DNA of 14,013 nt from an uncultured Oscillospiraceae bacterium (lineage in GTDB: Bacteria > Bacillota > Clostridia > Oscillospirales > Oscillospiraceae), in NCBI GenBank assembly GCA_934565415.1, contig CAKTHQ010000048.1, forward strand, positions 1 through 14,013. The letters run 5' to 3'. This document shows positions 1-6,491 of this stretch, piece after piece. Below the pieces are notes generated by a model, which ran no database searches, was not told the origin of the DNA, and worked only from the letters and a program-made list of their open reading frames with translations. A program made the position numbers and the translations under genes. How positions within the stretch are numbered: the first letter of the stretch is position 1; every line of letters starts with the position of its first letter.

Positions 1-416
1 GTATCTGACGGATGATATGGCATCGCTGGTGCCGGAACTTGTTTCTGTGATCCAGCAGAGCTTTCAGATTCAGCCGGGTCATCTTCAGACACATATCCCT
101 TGATATTTCGGGTACAGCGCAACACCCCAGCAATCCGCAGCAGCTCTATAGGTTGCAAACTGCCGCCCCGGTCCGCCCGTTCCAAGCTGGCCGATACATC
201 GGTCACATCTGCGAATGTTGGATTTCCCTTCTTTTCACACAGCTTTGCAGCAGCAGTTGTCTGCCCAAGCAGTTCCCGAACTGCGTCCAAGTCAGACTCC
301 GGCATCAGCTTTAAACAAGCCTCTTTGCCGCCCTGGCTTCCCGCACATTGGGAAAGCATGGTAAGTACCTGTCCAAGCTCCAGCTTCGACAAGGATTTTT
401 CATATAATTCAGTCAT
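1..416 (-). CDS. mutS2: Endonuclease MutS2, N-terminal part (runs off left edge)
   Basis: This frame starts at the ATG at 414-416, preceded by an AGGAG about 7 nt upstream, and stays open to the window edge (138 codons visible). The N-terminus (MTELYEKSLSKLELGQVL) and the later motifs GNPTFADV (about residues 64-71), ERADRGGSLQP (79-89) and ELLRIAGVLRCTR (91-103) match the MutS2 family N-terminal lever/core region. MutS2 is a MutS-like ATPase with a C-terminal Smr nuclease domain; it acts in recombination control and in rescue of collided ribosomes. The ATPase and Smr domains lie outside the window. The start overlaps the recO stop by 4 nt, so the gene is the distal member of the era-recO operon and probably translationally coupled. 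After about residue 112 the sequence turns Ser/Pro/Glu-rich and no longer resembles what I expect for the family; see findings. Confidence 0.82.
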   Translation of the reverse strand, partial: MTELYEKSLSKLELGQVLTMLSQCAGSQGGKEACLKLMPESDLDAVRELLGQTTAAAKLCEKKGNPTFADVTDVSASLERADRGGSLQPIELLRIAGVLRCTRNIKGYVSEDDPAESESSAGSQKQVPAPAMPYHPSD

Positions 417-1186
417 ATGGATTCTCCTGTTTTCGGGTAATACGATACATAAAGAGAATGATAGAAATCCAGCGTTGGAAATTCATGTTCCAGCTGAGTG
501 GCCAGATACCCTTCTGTCAGCCCAGAAAGGCTTTTCTGCCCATTCTCCCCCAGGTGAAAAGAAAAAAGTCTCTTGGGGCTGCACAGGCAAATGTAGCGCA
601 TAGCCTCCAAGGCATCTGTGGTCACAGGCACCCGGATACCCTGTGAAGTTTCATCCCTGCAGGCCCTGCATTCCAGCCGTCCTTGGCTCAAATCGAACTG
701 GTCTGGAGTCTGGCAGCTACAGACATGGCAGCCAAACAGCTCCGGTGTATACCCAGCCAGGCAGGCAGCCCGGAGTTCAAAGACCGCTTTAACCAAGGGC
801 TCCGGGAGCTTTAATTCCGACAGCGCATACAGGCAGTTCAGCAGCAGCGACTGCAGCTCTGGATTTGGTTGATCTTCCTGGGAAATCAGTTCCGTTACCT
901 GGGCAAAATAGCTACCCAGAGAAAGCTGGGTCAACTCCCGGCGCAGGCCCTTAAAAATCTCCAGTGCATGAGCTTCGTTGACCGTGTATTTCCCTCGATA
1001 TTCAAATAAAGTAAATTCCCCATAAGTCAGCAGCTGGCACGGAGCGGCCAGAGAACTGTTCTTTCGACGCAGCCCTCTGGCCTGAATGGTCAGCTTCCCA
1101 TAATTTTCGGTGAGAACCGTCAATAGCGCATCCCGGTCATTGAACTCCGACACCCGAAGGACGATGGCCCGAACCGTCAGGTACAT
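413..1186 (-). CDS. recO: DNA repair protein RecO
   Basis: RecO is a recombination mediator that works with RecF and RecR to load RecA onto SSB-coated single-stranded DNA. The 257-residue length is typical. The N-terminal OB-fold is recognisable (TVRAIVLRVSEFNDRDALLTVLTENYGKLTIQARGLRR is the usual RecO opening pattern, residues 4-41). A cysteine cluster at C153, C156, C158, C173 and C176 fits the zinc-binding region of the helical C-terminal domain. The ATG at 1184-1186 is preceded by GGAG. It lies inside the 3' end of the upstream yqzL-like gene, a 50-nt overlap in another frame. The stop overlaps the mutS2 start (ATGA). The order era-yqzL-recO matches Bacillus. Confidence 0.95.
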   Translation of the reverse strand: MYLTVRAIVLRVSEFNDRDALLTVLTENYGKLTIQARGLRRKNSSLAAPCQLLTYGEFTLFEYRGKYTVNEAHALEIFKGLRRELTQLSLGSYFAQVTELISQEDQPNPELQSLLLNCLYALSELKLPEPLVKAVFELRAACLAGYTPELFGCHVCSCQTPDQFDLSQGRLECRACRDETSQGIRVPVTTDALEAMRYICLCSPKRLFSFHLGENGQKSLSGLTEGYLATQLEHEFPTLDFYHSLYVSYYPKTGESI

Positions 1187-1280
1187 ATTCTTTCTCCATT
1201 CTCAGTGAATTGCAATAGGCAGTATAGGCTTCCGGTGCACCGGTCTCCAGAAACAGGGCCCAGTAATCGCTGGCTTTCAT
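1137..1280 (-). CDS. Small YqzL-like protein (47 aa)
   Basis: A 47-codon frame reads MKASDYWALFLETGAPEAY at its start and ends EYVPDGSGHRPSGVGVQ, stopping with TGA at 1137-1139. An excellent AGGAGG at 1288-1293 sits 7 nt from the ATG at 1278-1280; the ATG at 1284-1286 is too close to that site to be used. The position between era and recO, the length and the pattern W-x-x-F-x-x-T-G-x-x-x-x-Y agree with the YqzL family (B. subtilis YqzL lies in the same slot). YqzL has no established biochemical role that I know of. The last 16-17 codons overlap the recO 5' end in a different frame, so translation of the two is probably coupled. The gene is short enough to be missed by automated calling. Family assignment is from context and pattern only. 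Confidence 0.72.
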   Translation of the reverse strand: MKASDYWALFLETGAPEAYTAYCNSLRMEKEYVPDGSGHRPSGVGVQ

Positions 1281-1286
1281 GGACAT

Positions 1287-1293
1287 CCCTCCT
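1287..1293 (-). promoter_or_regulatory. Ribosome binding site of the yqzL-like gene
   Basis: AGGAGGG on the minus strand, 7 nt (from AGGAGG) before the ATG at 1278-1280. It is the main argument that this short frame is translated, and it chooses this ATG over the one at 1284-1286, which abuts the site. Confidence 0.75.
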
Positions 1294-1347
1294 GCAAAAT
1301 AGGATTTGCCAAAGGGGCGGATTTCACACCGGAAAAATCAGGAAAGC

Positions 1348-2235
1348 TCAATCCTTATAGCCAAAGTTCTTCACCAGGAAATCACTGTCCCTCCAATTTT
1401 CCTTTACTTTAACCCAAGTCGTCAGATAGACCTGCGTCCCCATGAACTTCTCGCAGTCCTGCCTGGCCAGAGTAGAAATCTTTTTTAGCATTTCTCCATG
1501 CTTCCCGATGATAATGCCCTTATGGCTGGCCTTCTCACAGTAAATAGTAGCATCAATATCGATGATACCATTGTCCCGCTCGGAAAACTTGGTTATCTCC
1601 ACGGCAGTCCCGTGGGGAATTTCCTTATCCAGACACCACAGCAGCTTTTCACGGATGATCTCCGCCATAACCTGCCGCTCCGGCTGGTCCGTTGTGATGT
1701 CATCCGGGAACAGAAAAGGGCCCTCCTGAGCGTATTTCTCGCAAATATTCAGCAGATCCTGAACGCCATCACCGGTTTTGGCACTGATGGGGACGATTTC
1801 ATCAAAAGTGTATCTTTCGGAGTACTTGGCAATAACCCCCAGCAATGTGTCTTTTTCCACGGTATCAATCTTATTAATGACCAAAACAACCGGACTGTGG
1901 TTAGCCTTAATCTTCTCCAGAAGAGCCTCTTCCTGATTTCCCACAGAGGCAATGGGCTCAACCACCAAGAGGGTCAGATCCACATCGGCAATGGATTCCC
2001 GAACAGTGTTGACCATGTAATCTCCCAGCTTCGTCCTGGCCCGGTGATAGCCAGGGGTATCCACAAAAACAAACTGAGTGTTACCCTTGGTGACAATGCC
2101 GCAGATCCGGTTTCGAGTGGTCTGGGGTTTATTGGAAACAATGGCAATTTTCTCTCCCACCAGGAAGTTTGTCAGCGTGGACTTTCCAACATTGGGACGC
2201 CCACAAATGGTAATCATAGCAGATTTTGTTTTCAT
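1348..2235 (-). CDS. era: GTPase Era (16S rRNA-binding ribosome assembly factor)
   Basis: Era is an essential-class GTPase that binds the 3' end of 16S rRNA and helps mature the 30S subunit. At 295 residues it is full length. The GTPase motifs are all visible: G1 GRPNVGKST (12-20), the switch I threonines in QTTRN (38-42), G3 DTPG (59-62), G4 NKID (121-124) and G5 SAK (151-153). The C-terminal KH RNA-binding domain shows GKHG at 244-247. The ATG at 2233-2235 has AAGGAG 6 nt upstream, overlapping the ybeY stop region. Only 10 bp separate it from ybeY, so it is cotranscribed with that rRNA-maturation gene. The dgkA and cdd genes that precede era in Bacillus are absent here. Confidence 0.97.
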   Translation of the reverse strand: MKTKSAMITICGRPNVGKSTLTNFLVGEKIAIVSNKPQTTRNRICGIVTKGNTQFVFVDTPGYHRARTKLGDYMVNTVRESIADVDLTLLVVEPIASVGNQEEALLEKIKANHSPVVLVINKIDTVEKDTLLGVIAKYSERYTFDEIVPISAKTGDGVQDLLNICEKYAQEGPFLFPDDITTDQPERQVMAEIIREKLLWCLDKEIPHGTAVEITKFSERDNGIIDIDATIYCEKASHKGIIIGKHGEMLKKISTLARQDCEKFMGTQVYLTTWVKVKENWRDSDFLVKNFGYKD

Positions 2236-2245
2236 AGTACTCTCC

Positions 2246-2746
2246 TTATTTCCGGCTCATACCGGGAATTTCTGCGGCAATAGCCTCTTCTCTGGCCCGC
2301 ATCTGGCGCTTTTGTGGGCCCTCGTCCAAATGGTCATACCCCAACAAATGGAGCATAGAGTGGATAGTCAAATAGCCCACCTCCCGGCGGGTAGTATGGC
2401 CAAACTCCTGAGCCTGAGAAACCGCACGCTCCAGGGAAATGCACATATCTCCCAAAGGCACCAGGCCGCTATCCGGATCTTTGTATTCAGTCCAATCCTC
2501 CGGCAATTCTCCCGGAGACAACTCAAACATAGGAAAGCTCAATACATCTGTGGGCTTGTCAATATTGCGGGAAGTCTTATTGATTGTTTGGATTCCCTTA
2601 TCATCGGTAACCAAAACATTAATCTCACACTTGACCGGAACCCCTTCCTGCTTTAAAACCGCATTAATACAGGTACGGATATTGGCGGCAATGGGCAGCT
2701 TAGAAAGCCCCCCTTGCTCAAATACCAGATTGATCTTATTTCTCAT
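2246..2746 (-). CDS. ybeY: Endoribonuclease YbeY (rRNA maturation factor)
   Basis: YbeY is a zinc-dependent single-strand endoribonuclease involved in 16S rRNA 3' processing and late 70S quality control. The family signature H-x3-H-x5-H is present as HSMLHLLGYDH (H129, H133, H139), the three zinc ligands. PTDVLSFP (65-72) and LGDMCISLE (98-106) are also family motifs. The length of 166 residues is normal. The start at 2744-2746 overlaps the phoH stop by 4 nt (ATGA). The upstream GGAAGAG is a weak binding site, which suggests translational coupling to phoH. The C-terminus ends a few nt before the era ribosome binding site. Confidence 0.96.
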   Translation of the reverse strand: MRNKINLVFEQGGLSKLPIAANIRTCINAVLKQEGVPVKCEINVLVTDDKGIQTINKTSRNIDKPTDVLSFPMFELSPGELPEDWTEYKDPDSGLVPLGDMCISLERAVSQAQEFGHTTRREVGYLTIHSMLHLLGYDHLDEGPQKRQMRAREEAIAAEIPGMSRK

Positions 2747-3765
2747 TTTTCTCTCTTCCTTTGATAATTTCCCTGAAAGCGGCCGTTAGGCTTGGAAACC
2801 GCAGGCTTCTGAGCCGCCTTTTCATACGCATTGATAATTTTTTGAACCAGGGCATGGCGAACCACATCCGCGGAGGTCAGGCGGCAGATGGCAATGTCCT
2901 CTACCCCCTCCAGAACCCGTACAGCATCTTTCAGACCTGAAACCTTGTCGTCCGGCAAATCAATCTGCGTCACATCGCCTGTAATGACAATCTTAGAGCC
3001 AAACCCCAGCCGCGTCAGGAACATCTTCATCTGTTCCCGGGTTGTATTCTGCGCTTCATCCAGAATGATAAAACTGTCATCCAAAGTACGGCCCCGCATA
3101 TAGGCCAGGGGCGCCACTTCGATGGAACCCCGCTCCTGATATTTCTGGAAGGTTTCCGTGCCCAGCATATCGTAGAGCGCATCGTACAGGGGCCGCAGAT
3201 ACGGATCTACCTTATTCTGCAGATCACCCGGCAAAAAGCCAAGCCGTTCCCCTGCTTCCACTGCAGGCCGCGTGAGAATAATCCGGTTTACCGTCCGCTC
3301 TCGGAAAGCGGATACCGCTGCGGCCACAGCCAAATAGGTTTTTCCTGTACCGGCAGGACCTACGCCGATGGTGATTGTGTTTTTGGCTATGGCCTTCATA
3401 TAGGACTGCTGGCCTACGGTTTTTGCCTTAATTGGCTTCCCTTTGGCGGTGATGCACACCACATCCTGGGCCATTTTGGAGATCTGGTCTTCGTTGCCTT
3501 CGCTGACCAGGGTAATGAGGTAGCGGACCCGCTGCTCATCGATGTTTTCTCCCCGGGCCGCCAGAGACAATAGGCCTTCCAGCGTCCGCACGGCTTTATC
3601 AACCATTTCCTCGTCACCGGTGACTTTCAGGTCTGTGCCCCGGTTGACAATGCGCACGCCCAGGGCTTCCTCAATTCGGCGTATGTTTTCATCGAAGGAG
3701 CCGAACACAGCAATCAGGTCCTCTACCCGTTCGGCATTTACGATTCTTTCTGTTTCCTTACTCAT
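2743..3765 (-). CDS. phoH: PhoH family ATPase / predicted RNA helicase-like protein
   Basis: PhoH-like proteins are P-loop ATPases; the exact cellular role is still unclear, with links to RNA metabolism inferred from constant association with ybeY. An N-terminal KH-like segment (about residues 15-66, with the pattern IEEALGVRI) is followed by the ATPase domain: Walker A GPAGTGKT (136-143), TRPAVEAGERLGFLPGD (165-181) and Walker B IILDEAQN (233-240). The TGD at 262-264 is typical of the family. The tail (about 318-340) is basic and Gln/Arg/Lys-rich and probably disordered. The ATG at 3763-3765 has AGGAG 6 nt upstream. It overlaps yqfD by 8 nt and ybeY by 4 nt. The HD-family gene (yqfF/pgpH) that lies between phoH and ybeY in Bacillus is missing. 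Confidence 0.95.
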   Translation of the reverse strand: MSKETERIVNAERVEDLIAVFGSFDENIRRIEEALGVRIVNRGTDLKVTGDEEMVDKAVRTLEGLLSLAARGENIDEQRVRYLITLVSEGNEDQISKMAQDVVCITAKGKPIKAKTVGQQSYMKAIAKNTITIGVGPAGTGKTYLAVAAAVSAFRERTVNRIILTRPAVEAGERLGFLPGDLQNKVDPYLRPLYDALYDMLGTETFQKYQERGSIEVAPLAYMRGRTLDDSFIILDEAQNTTREQMKMFLTRLGFGSKIVITGDVTQIDLPDDKVSGLKDAVRVLEGVEDIAICRLTSADVVRHALVQKIINAYEKAAQKPAVSKPNGRFQGNYQRKREK

Positions 3766-4948
3766 TGGTGTCTCCTATCTGCTCCCATTCCCTGCGGCTG
3801 ATAACTTCCCGGCAAAGGTAATCCCCTTCCAGCTGAAAGCAGCCGCCGGATTGGGTAAGATGCTCCTGCCTTTGACAGACAACGCCTGCCAGCATCGTTT
3901 CTCTCAGGTATGCCTCCGCGAAGGCTGAAATTTGGTCTTTCACCTCCGCCTCCGGTATTGGTTCCCGGACGGCAGAGGAAAATGATCTTTCATCCGCCGC
4001 CAGCGAAACAGGGAGCTGAAAGCCTCCCGGAAGTGTCAGCGGATATTCCTTATATATTCTACCACATCTGCTATCCCAAATTCCACTCCCAATCCATAAT
4101 TTTATCCGTTTTTTTCCGAGGATCAGGCTCCATTGAACTTGTTTTTTCTGCGAGGCGCTCCGCACAAAGCAGAAATTTGGGGTTACCGCAGTAAATTTCC
4201 GCCTGGTAACAGCTGTGACCTCCCCTTGGGCAATGGTCCCCTTTTGAACAATTCCACAATCCATGAAACCGGAAATTAAAATTTGCCCCTTGGATACCGC
4301 CTGTCCCGGACGGCACAATGCCGTACCATTGGTAACCGTTATATCCTCCACAATACCATCCCAACCGGAAATCAAATGTCCGATTCCGGAATGAGGCAGC
4401 TGTATGTCTTGTTCAGCCTGTTTTTCTGCTACGGTAATTTGAGCGACACATCCATAAGTATTCACACCAACCCATTTCAGCTCCGGAATAGCAGCCAAAA
4501 GCCCATTTTTAATTCTTTCACTTCGAACGTTTTCGCGGGAAGCCCCAAAGCACAGGCCCTGAGCCGCTGCTTCCTCCAAAATTTTTTGACTGGGGACAAT
4601 GTCATTCCCGGAAACCGTCAAAAATAAAACTCTTTTGGGAAGGAGCAACACAAGCAAAAACAACACACACAGCCCCATCAAGAGTATCCTTCGCCGAATA
4701 AAGCGCCTAAACAGGTAGTAAACGCCCCACTCTCTCCGGATGGTCAGTTTTTCACCCCGACGCAATGCCAATTCGGACAGTTTTGAAAGATGGATGCGCC
4801 GGATTTGAAAGGATAATGTCAGCTCGCCTTCCGGAAGTATACCGGTAATTGGAATTCCGGCTTGCACAATGGCCTCTAGCGCACCGGAAGGATCCGCCGT
4901 CACCAGATCTACTCCCACCTGGCCTTCCATGGAATGCCATATATTCAT
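3758..4948 (-). CDS. yqfD: Sporulation membrane protein YqfD
   Basis: YqfD is a conserved spore-former membrane protein expressed in the mother cell in Bacillus, where it is paired with YqfC; its biochemical role is not defined. The frame encodes 396 residues from the ATG at 4946-4948. A cytoplasmic N-terminal domain (1-85) ends in a basic stretch (RRFIRRR, 81-87). A single hydrophobic segment follows at about 88-110, then a large C-terminal domain that should be outside the membrane, in the intermembrane space of the engulfed cell. I chose this start because AAGGAG lies 6-7 nt upstream and because a longer reading to 5044 would lie inside yqfC. The start overlaps the yqfC stop (ATGA, 4945-4948) and the end overlaps phoH by 8 nt. 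Confidence 0.9.
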   Translation of the reverse strand: MNIWHSMEGQVGVDLVTADPSGALEAIVQAGIPITGILPEGELTLSFQIRRIHLSKLSELALRRGEKLTIRREWGVYYLFRRFIRRRILLMGLCVLFLLVLLLPKRVLFLTVSGNDIVPSQKILEEAAAQGLCFGASRENVRSERIKNGLLAAIPELKWVGVNTYGCVAQITVAEKQAEQDIQLPHSGIGHLISGWDGIVEDITVTNGTALCRPGQAVSKGQILISGFMDCGIVQKGTIAQGEVTAVTRRKFTAVTPNFCFVRSASQKKQVQWSLILGKKRIKLWIGSGIWDSRCGRIYKEYPLTLPGGFQLPVSLAADERSFSSAVREPIPEAEVKDQISAFAEAYLRETMLAGVVCQRQEHLTQSGGCFQLEGDYLCREVISRREWEQIGDTNE

Positions 4949-5226
4949 GGCTGTCTCCTTTTGACCAGCGTCACACTGGTGATTTTTCCCACAATTACAA
5001 GCTGCTGCTGGGTCATCTGGGCTAATTCCAGCTGCTCCCCGCAAACCACAACCTGACCGAAACTGACACCTGCGCCAATTCGGCAGCGGCTGTATTCCGT
5101 AACTCCCCCGTGATTTTCAACCAACACCCTTCCATCCCCTGCCAGCTCAATAAGGCTCTGTCCCGGCAGGAGTTCGCCCGGCAGTACCAATTCCTTGGTC
5201 AGCCTGGAAAAGAAATCCTGTTTCAA
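4945..5226 (-). CDS. yqfC: Sporulation protein YqfC (YabP/YqfC family), TTG start
   Basis: A 93-residue protein with the YabP/YqfC-type core: basic N-terminus, LPGELLPGQSLIELAGDGRVLVENHGG pattern (from about residue 15), and a beta-rich C-terminus ending in TSVTLVKR. YqfC is produced in the mother cell during sporulation in Bacillus; the family is linked to spore morphogenesis but has no known enzymatic function. The frame could be extended to ATGs at 5256 or 5274, but neither has a ribosome binding site. The TTG at 5224-5226 has GGGGAGGTG 6 nt upstream, so I take it as the start. It is the first gene of the operon and is coupled to yqfD by a 4-nt overlap. Confidence 0.87.
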   Translation of the reverse strand: MKQDFFSRLTKELVLPGELLPGQSLIELAGDGRVLVENHGGVTEYSRCRIGAGVSFGQVVVCGEQLELAQMTQQQLVIVGKITSVTLVKRRQP

Positions 5227-5232
5227 GGCACC

Positions 5233-5241
5233 CACCTCCCC
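5233..5241 (-). promoter_or_regulatory. Ribosome binding site fixing the yqfC TTG start
   Basis: GGGGAGGTG on the minus strand with a 6-nt spacer to the TTG at 5224-5226. This is much stronger than anything before the upstream ATG candidates at 5254-5256 and 5272-5274. Confidence 0.7.
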
Positions 5242-5292
5242 TTGCCGTTTCAGCATATGAATTCGCCGGACCATTTTTGCATAGCATTCTCC

Positions 5293-5300
5293 GGAGGTGA
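5293..5300 (+). promoter_or_regulatory. Ribosome binding site fixing the ylbJ GTG start
   Basis: GGAGGTGA, 5 nt before the GTG at 5306-5308. An upstream in-frame GTG at 5297-5299 lies inside this site and so cannot be the start. Confidence 0.7.
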
Positions 5301-5305
5301 GAAAT

Positions 5306-6289
5306 GTGAAACGGAGAGCGCTTGGGTTGGGCTGCCTATTGGCGATGATTCTGGTGCTGTTGGATGGGCAAACAGCACAGGAAGGTGTCCGCCAAGGACT
5401 GATGCTGTGTATGCAGTCTGTAATTCCTGCCCTGCTTCCATTTTACTTATTATCCAATATTCTAACCGAGACACTTTGGGGCCGCTGTCCCCCTCTTTTC
5501 AAGGCATTTGGATGGCTTTTCCATATGCCCAAAGGCAGCGAATGTCTGCTGCTTCCGGCTTTTCTTGGAGGGTTGCCTGCAGGTGCTGCCGCTGTAGGGG
5601 ACTCCTGGAGGACCGGTGGGCTAAAAAAGGAAGATGCAGAGCGCCTGCTGGGATGGTGCAATCAAGTTGGACCCGGGTTTTTGTTTGGGATTGCCACCGC
5701 CACATTTTCTGACCCTTTGGCCGGATGGAAACTCTGGGGGCTGCTCCTTTTAGGCGCATTGGCAGCGGCATCCGTCATTTCAGGAGAAACAAGTGCAGCA
5801 AAACCGCGAAAGCAGAAAAACAAGCAGGATCTTTTGAGCCAAACTGTGCTCACCATGGGGAAAATTTGTATTACGGTTATTGTATTCCGCATCATCATAT
5901 GTTATATGGATACTTATCTTCAACTATCCAGCACCGAAAAAGTGCTTTTAGAGGGGTTCCTGGAGCTCACCAATGGCTGCTGTGACCTACTGCTGGTTCC
6001 TGCAGCCTGCCGAATGACGGTAGCGGGTGTACTTTTGGCATTGGGCGGCCTATGTGTTTTGCTGCAAACCCGTTCCGTTACCCAAGGTCTCAGCCTCAAA
6101 TGGTATCTGATTGGCAAAGGAATCCAGGCGTTCGTTTGCCTATTGGGTACATGGAAGCCCAAAATACTGCTTTGTGCTCTGGCGATTGTGCTATTTTGGA
6201 AATTATGGGTAGCTTTTTCCGGAAAACAATTGTATAATAAGGAAAAATTTCAATCTGGGAGGAAGCTATGCTTTTCCGAAAGAAAATAG
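5306..6289 (+). CDS. ylbJ: YlbJ-like sporulation integral membrane protein (nucleoside-recognition/Gate domain)
   Basis: A 327-residue, strongly hydrophobic protein from the GTG at 5306. Several membrane segments are visible (about 7-20, 38-53, 80-98, 143-160, 184-200, 236-253, 284-304). Family-like motifs are SVIPALLPFYLLSNIL (38-53), FLGGLPAGAAAVGD (86-99), the NQVGPGFLFG pattern (119-128) and LELTNGC (219-225), the two halves of a Gate-type transporter fold. YlbJ is a sporulation protein controlled by sigma-E in Bacillus and needed for heat-resistant spores; its transported substrate is unknown. It is shorter than the Bacillus protein, which I recall as about 400 residues. It is divergent from yqfC, and its 3' end overlaps the next gene by 22 nt. 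A different Gate-family membrane protein is the main alternative. Confidence 0.75.
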   Translation: MKRRALGLGCLLAMILVLLDGQTAQEGVRQGLMLCMQSVIPALLPFYLLSNILTETLWGRCPPLFKAFGWLFHMPKGSECLLLPAFLGGLPAGAAAVGDSWRTGGLKKEDAERLLGWCNQVGPGFLFGIATATFSDPLAGWKLWGLLLLGALAAASVISGETSAAKPRKQKNKQDLLSQTVLTMGKICITVIVFRIIICYMDTYLQLSSTEKVLLEGFLELTNGCCDLLLVPAACRMTVAGVLLALGGLCVLLQTRSVTQGLSLKWYLIGKGIQAFVCLLGTWKPKILLCALAIVLFWKLWVAFSGKQLYNKEKFQSGRKLCFSERK

Positions 6290-6477
6290 AGCGGGCCTGC
6301 GCCTACTGCGAGCGGGGTGTGGAGCTGTGTGACGGGCAGATCCTTTGCGTTAAGAAAGGCGTAAAGGCTCCGGAGGACAGTTGCCGGGGTTTCCGGTATG
6401 ATCCCTTTAAGCGGATACCGGTAAAGGCCAAGGCGATGGATTTCAGCCGATACGACGATGAAGATTTTTCCCTGTAG
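6268..6477 (+). CDS. Small cysteine-rich conserved hypothetical protein (69 aa)
   Basis: A 69-residue protein with five cysteines: C11 and C14 as CAYC, C21, C27 and C39. With the basic start MLFRKKIE and the SCRGFRYDPFKRIP stretch (38-51), it looks like a small metal-binding ribbon followed by an acidic tail (YDDEDFSL). I recall similar short proteins with a C-x-x-C ... KKG ... SCRxFRYDPLKR layout in other Clostridia, but I cannot name a family or function. The ATG at 6268-6270 has GGGAGG about 6 nt upstream and lies inside the 3' end of the ylbJ-like gene (22-nt overlap in another frame). That indicates cotranscription and probable coupling. The next gene starts 14 nt after its stop. Confidence 0.8.
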   Translation: MLFRKKIERACAYCERGVELCDGQILCVKKGVKAPEDSCRGFRYDPFKRIPVKAKAMDFSRYDDEDFSL

Positions 6478-6491
6478 AAAGAAGAGGCGTT

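Noticed and set aside
1281..1347. Possible small structure between era and the yqzL-like gene
   Set aside because: Only a weak imperfect hairpin (GCAAAT/ATTTTGC) without a T-run is visible; not a convincing terminator or RNA element.
1498..2283. Long plus-strand open frame opposite era and ybeY
   Set aside because: It has no ribosome binding site or recognisable motif and is fully antisense to a clear Era GTPase; a shadow frame.
4949..5044. N-terminal extension of YqfD to an ATG at 5044
   Set aside because: The extra 32 residues lie inside yqfC in another frame and lack hydrophobic or family-like sequence; the ATG at 4948 has a good ribosome binding site.
5227..5305. Sigma-E promoters in the divergent yqfC/ylbJ gap
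   Set aside because: CATATG- and CATAGCAT-like pieces occur, but the spacing between possible -35 and -10 elements is about 19-20 nt, too long for sigma-E.
5110..5712. Plus-strand open frame of 200 codons spanning the yqfC/ylbJ gap
   Set aside because: It overlaps yqfC in antisense and ylbJ in another frame, with no ribosome binding site; the flanking genes have good starts and family motifs.
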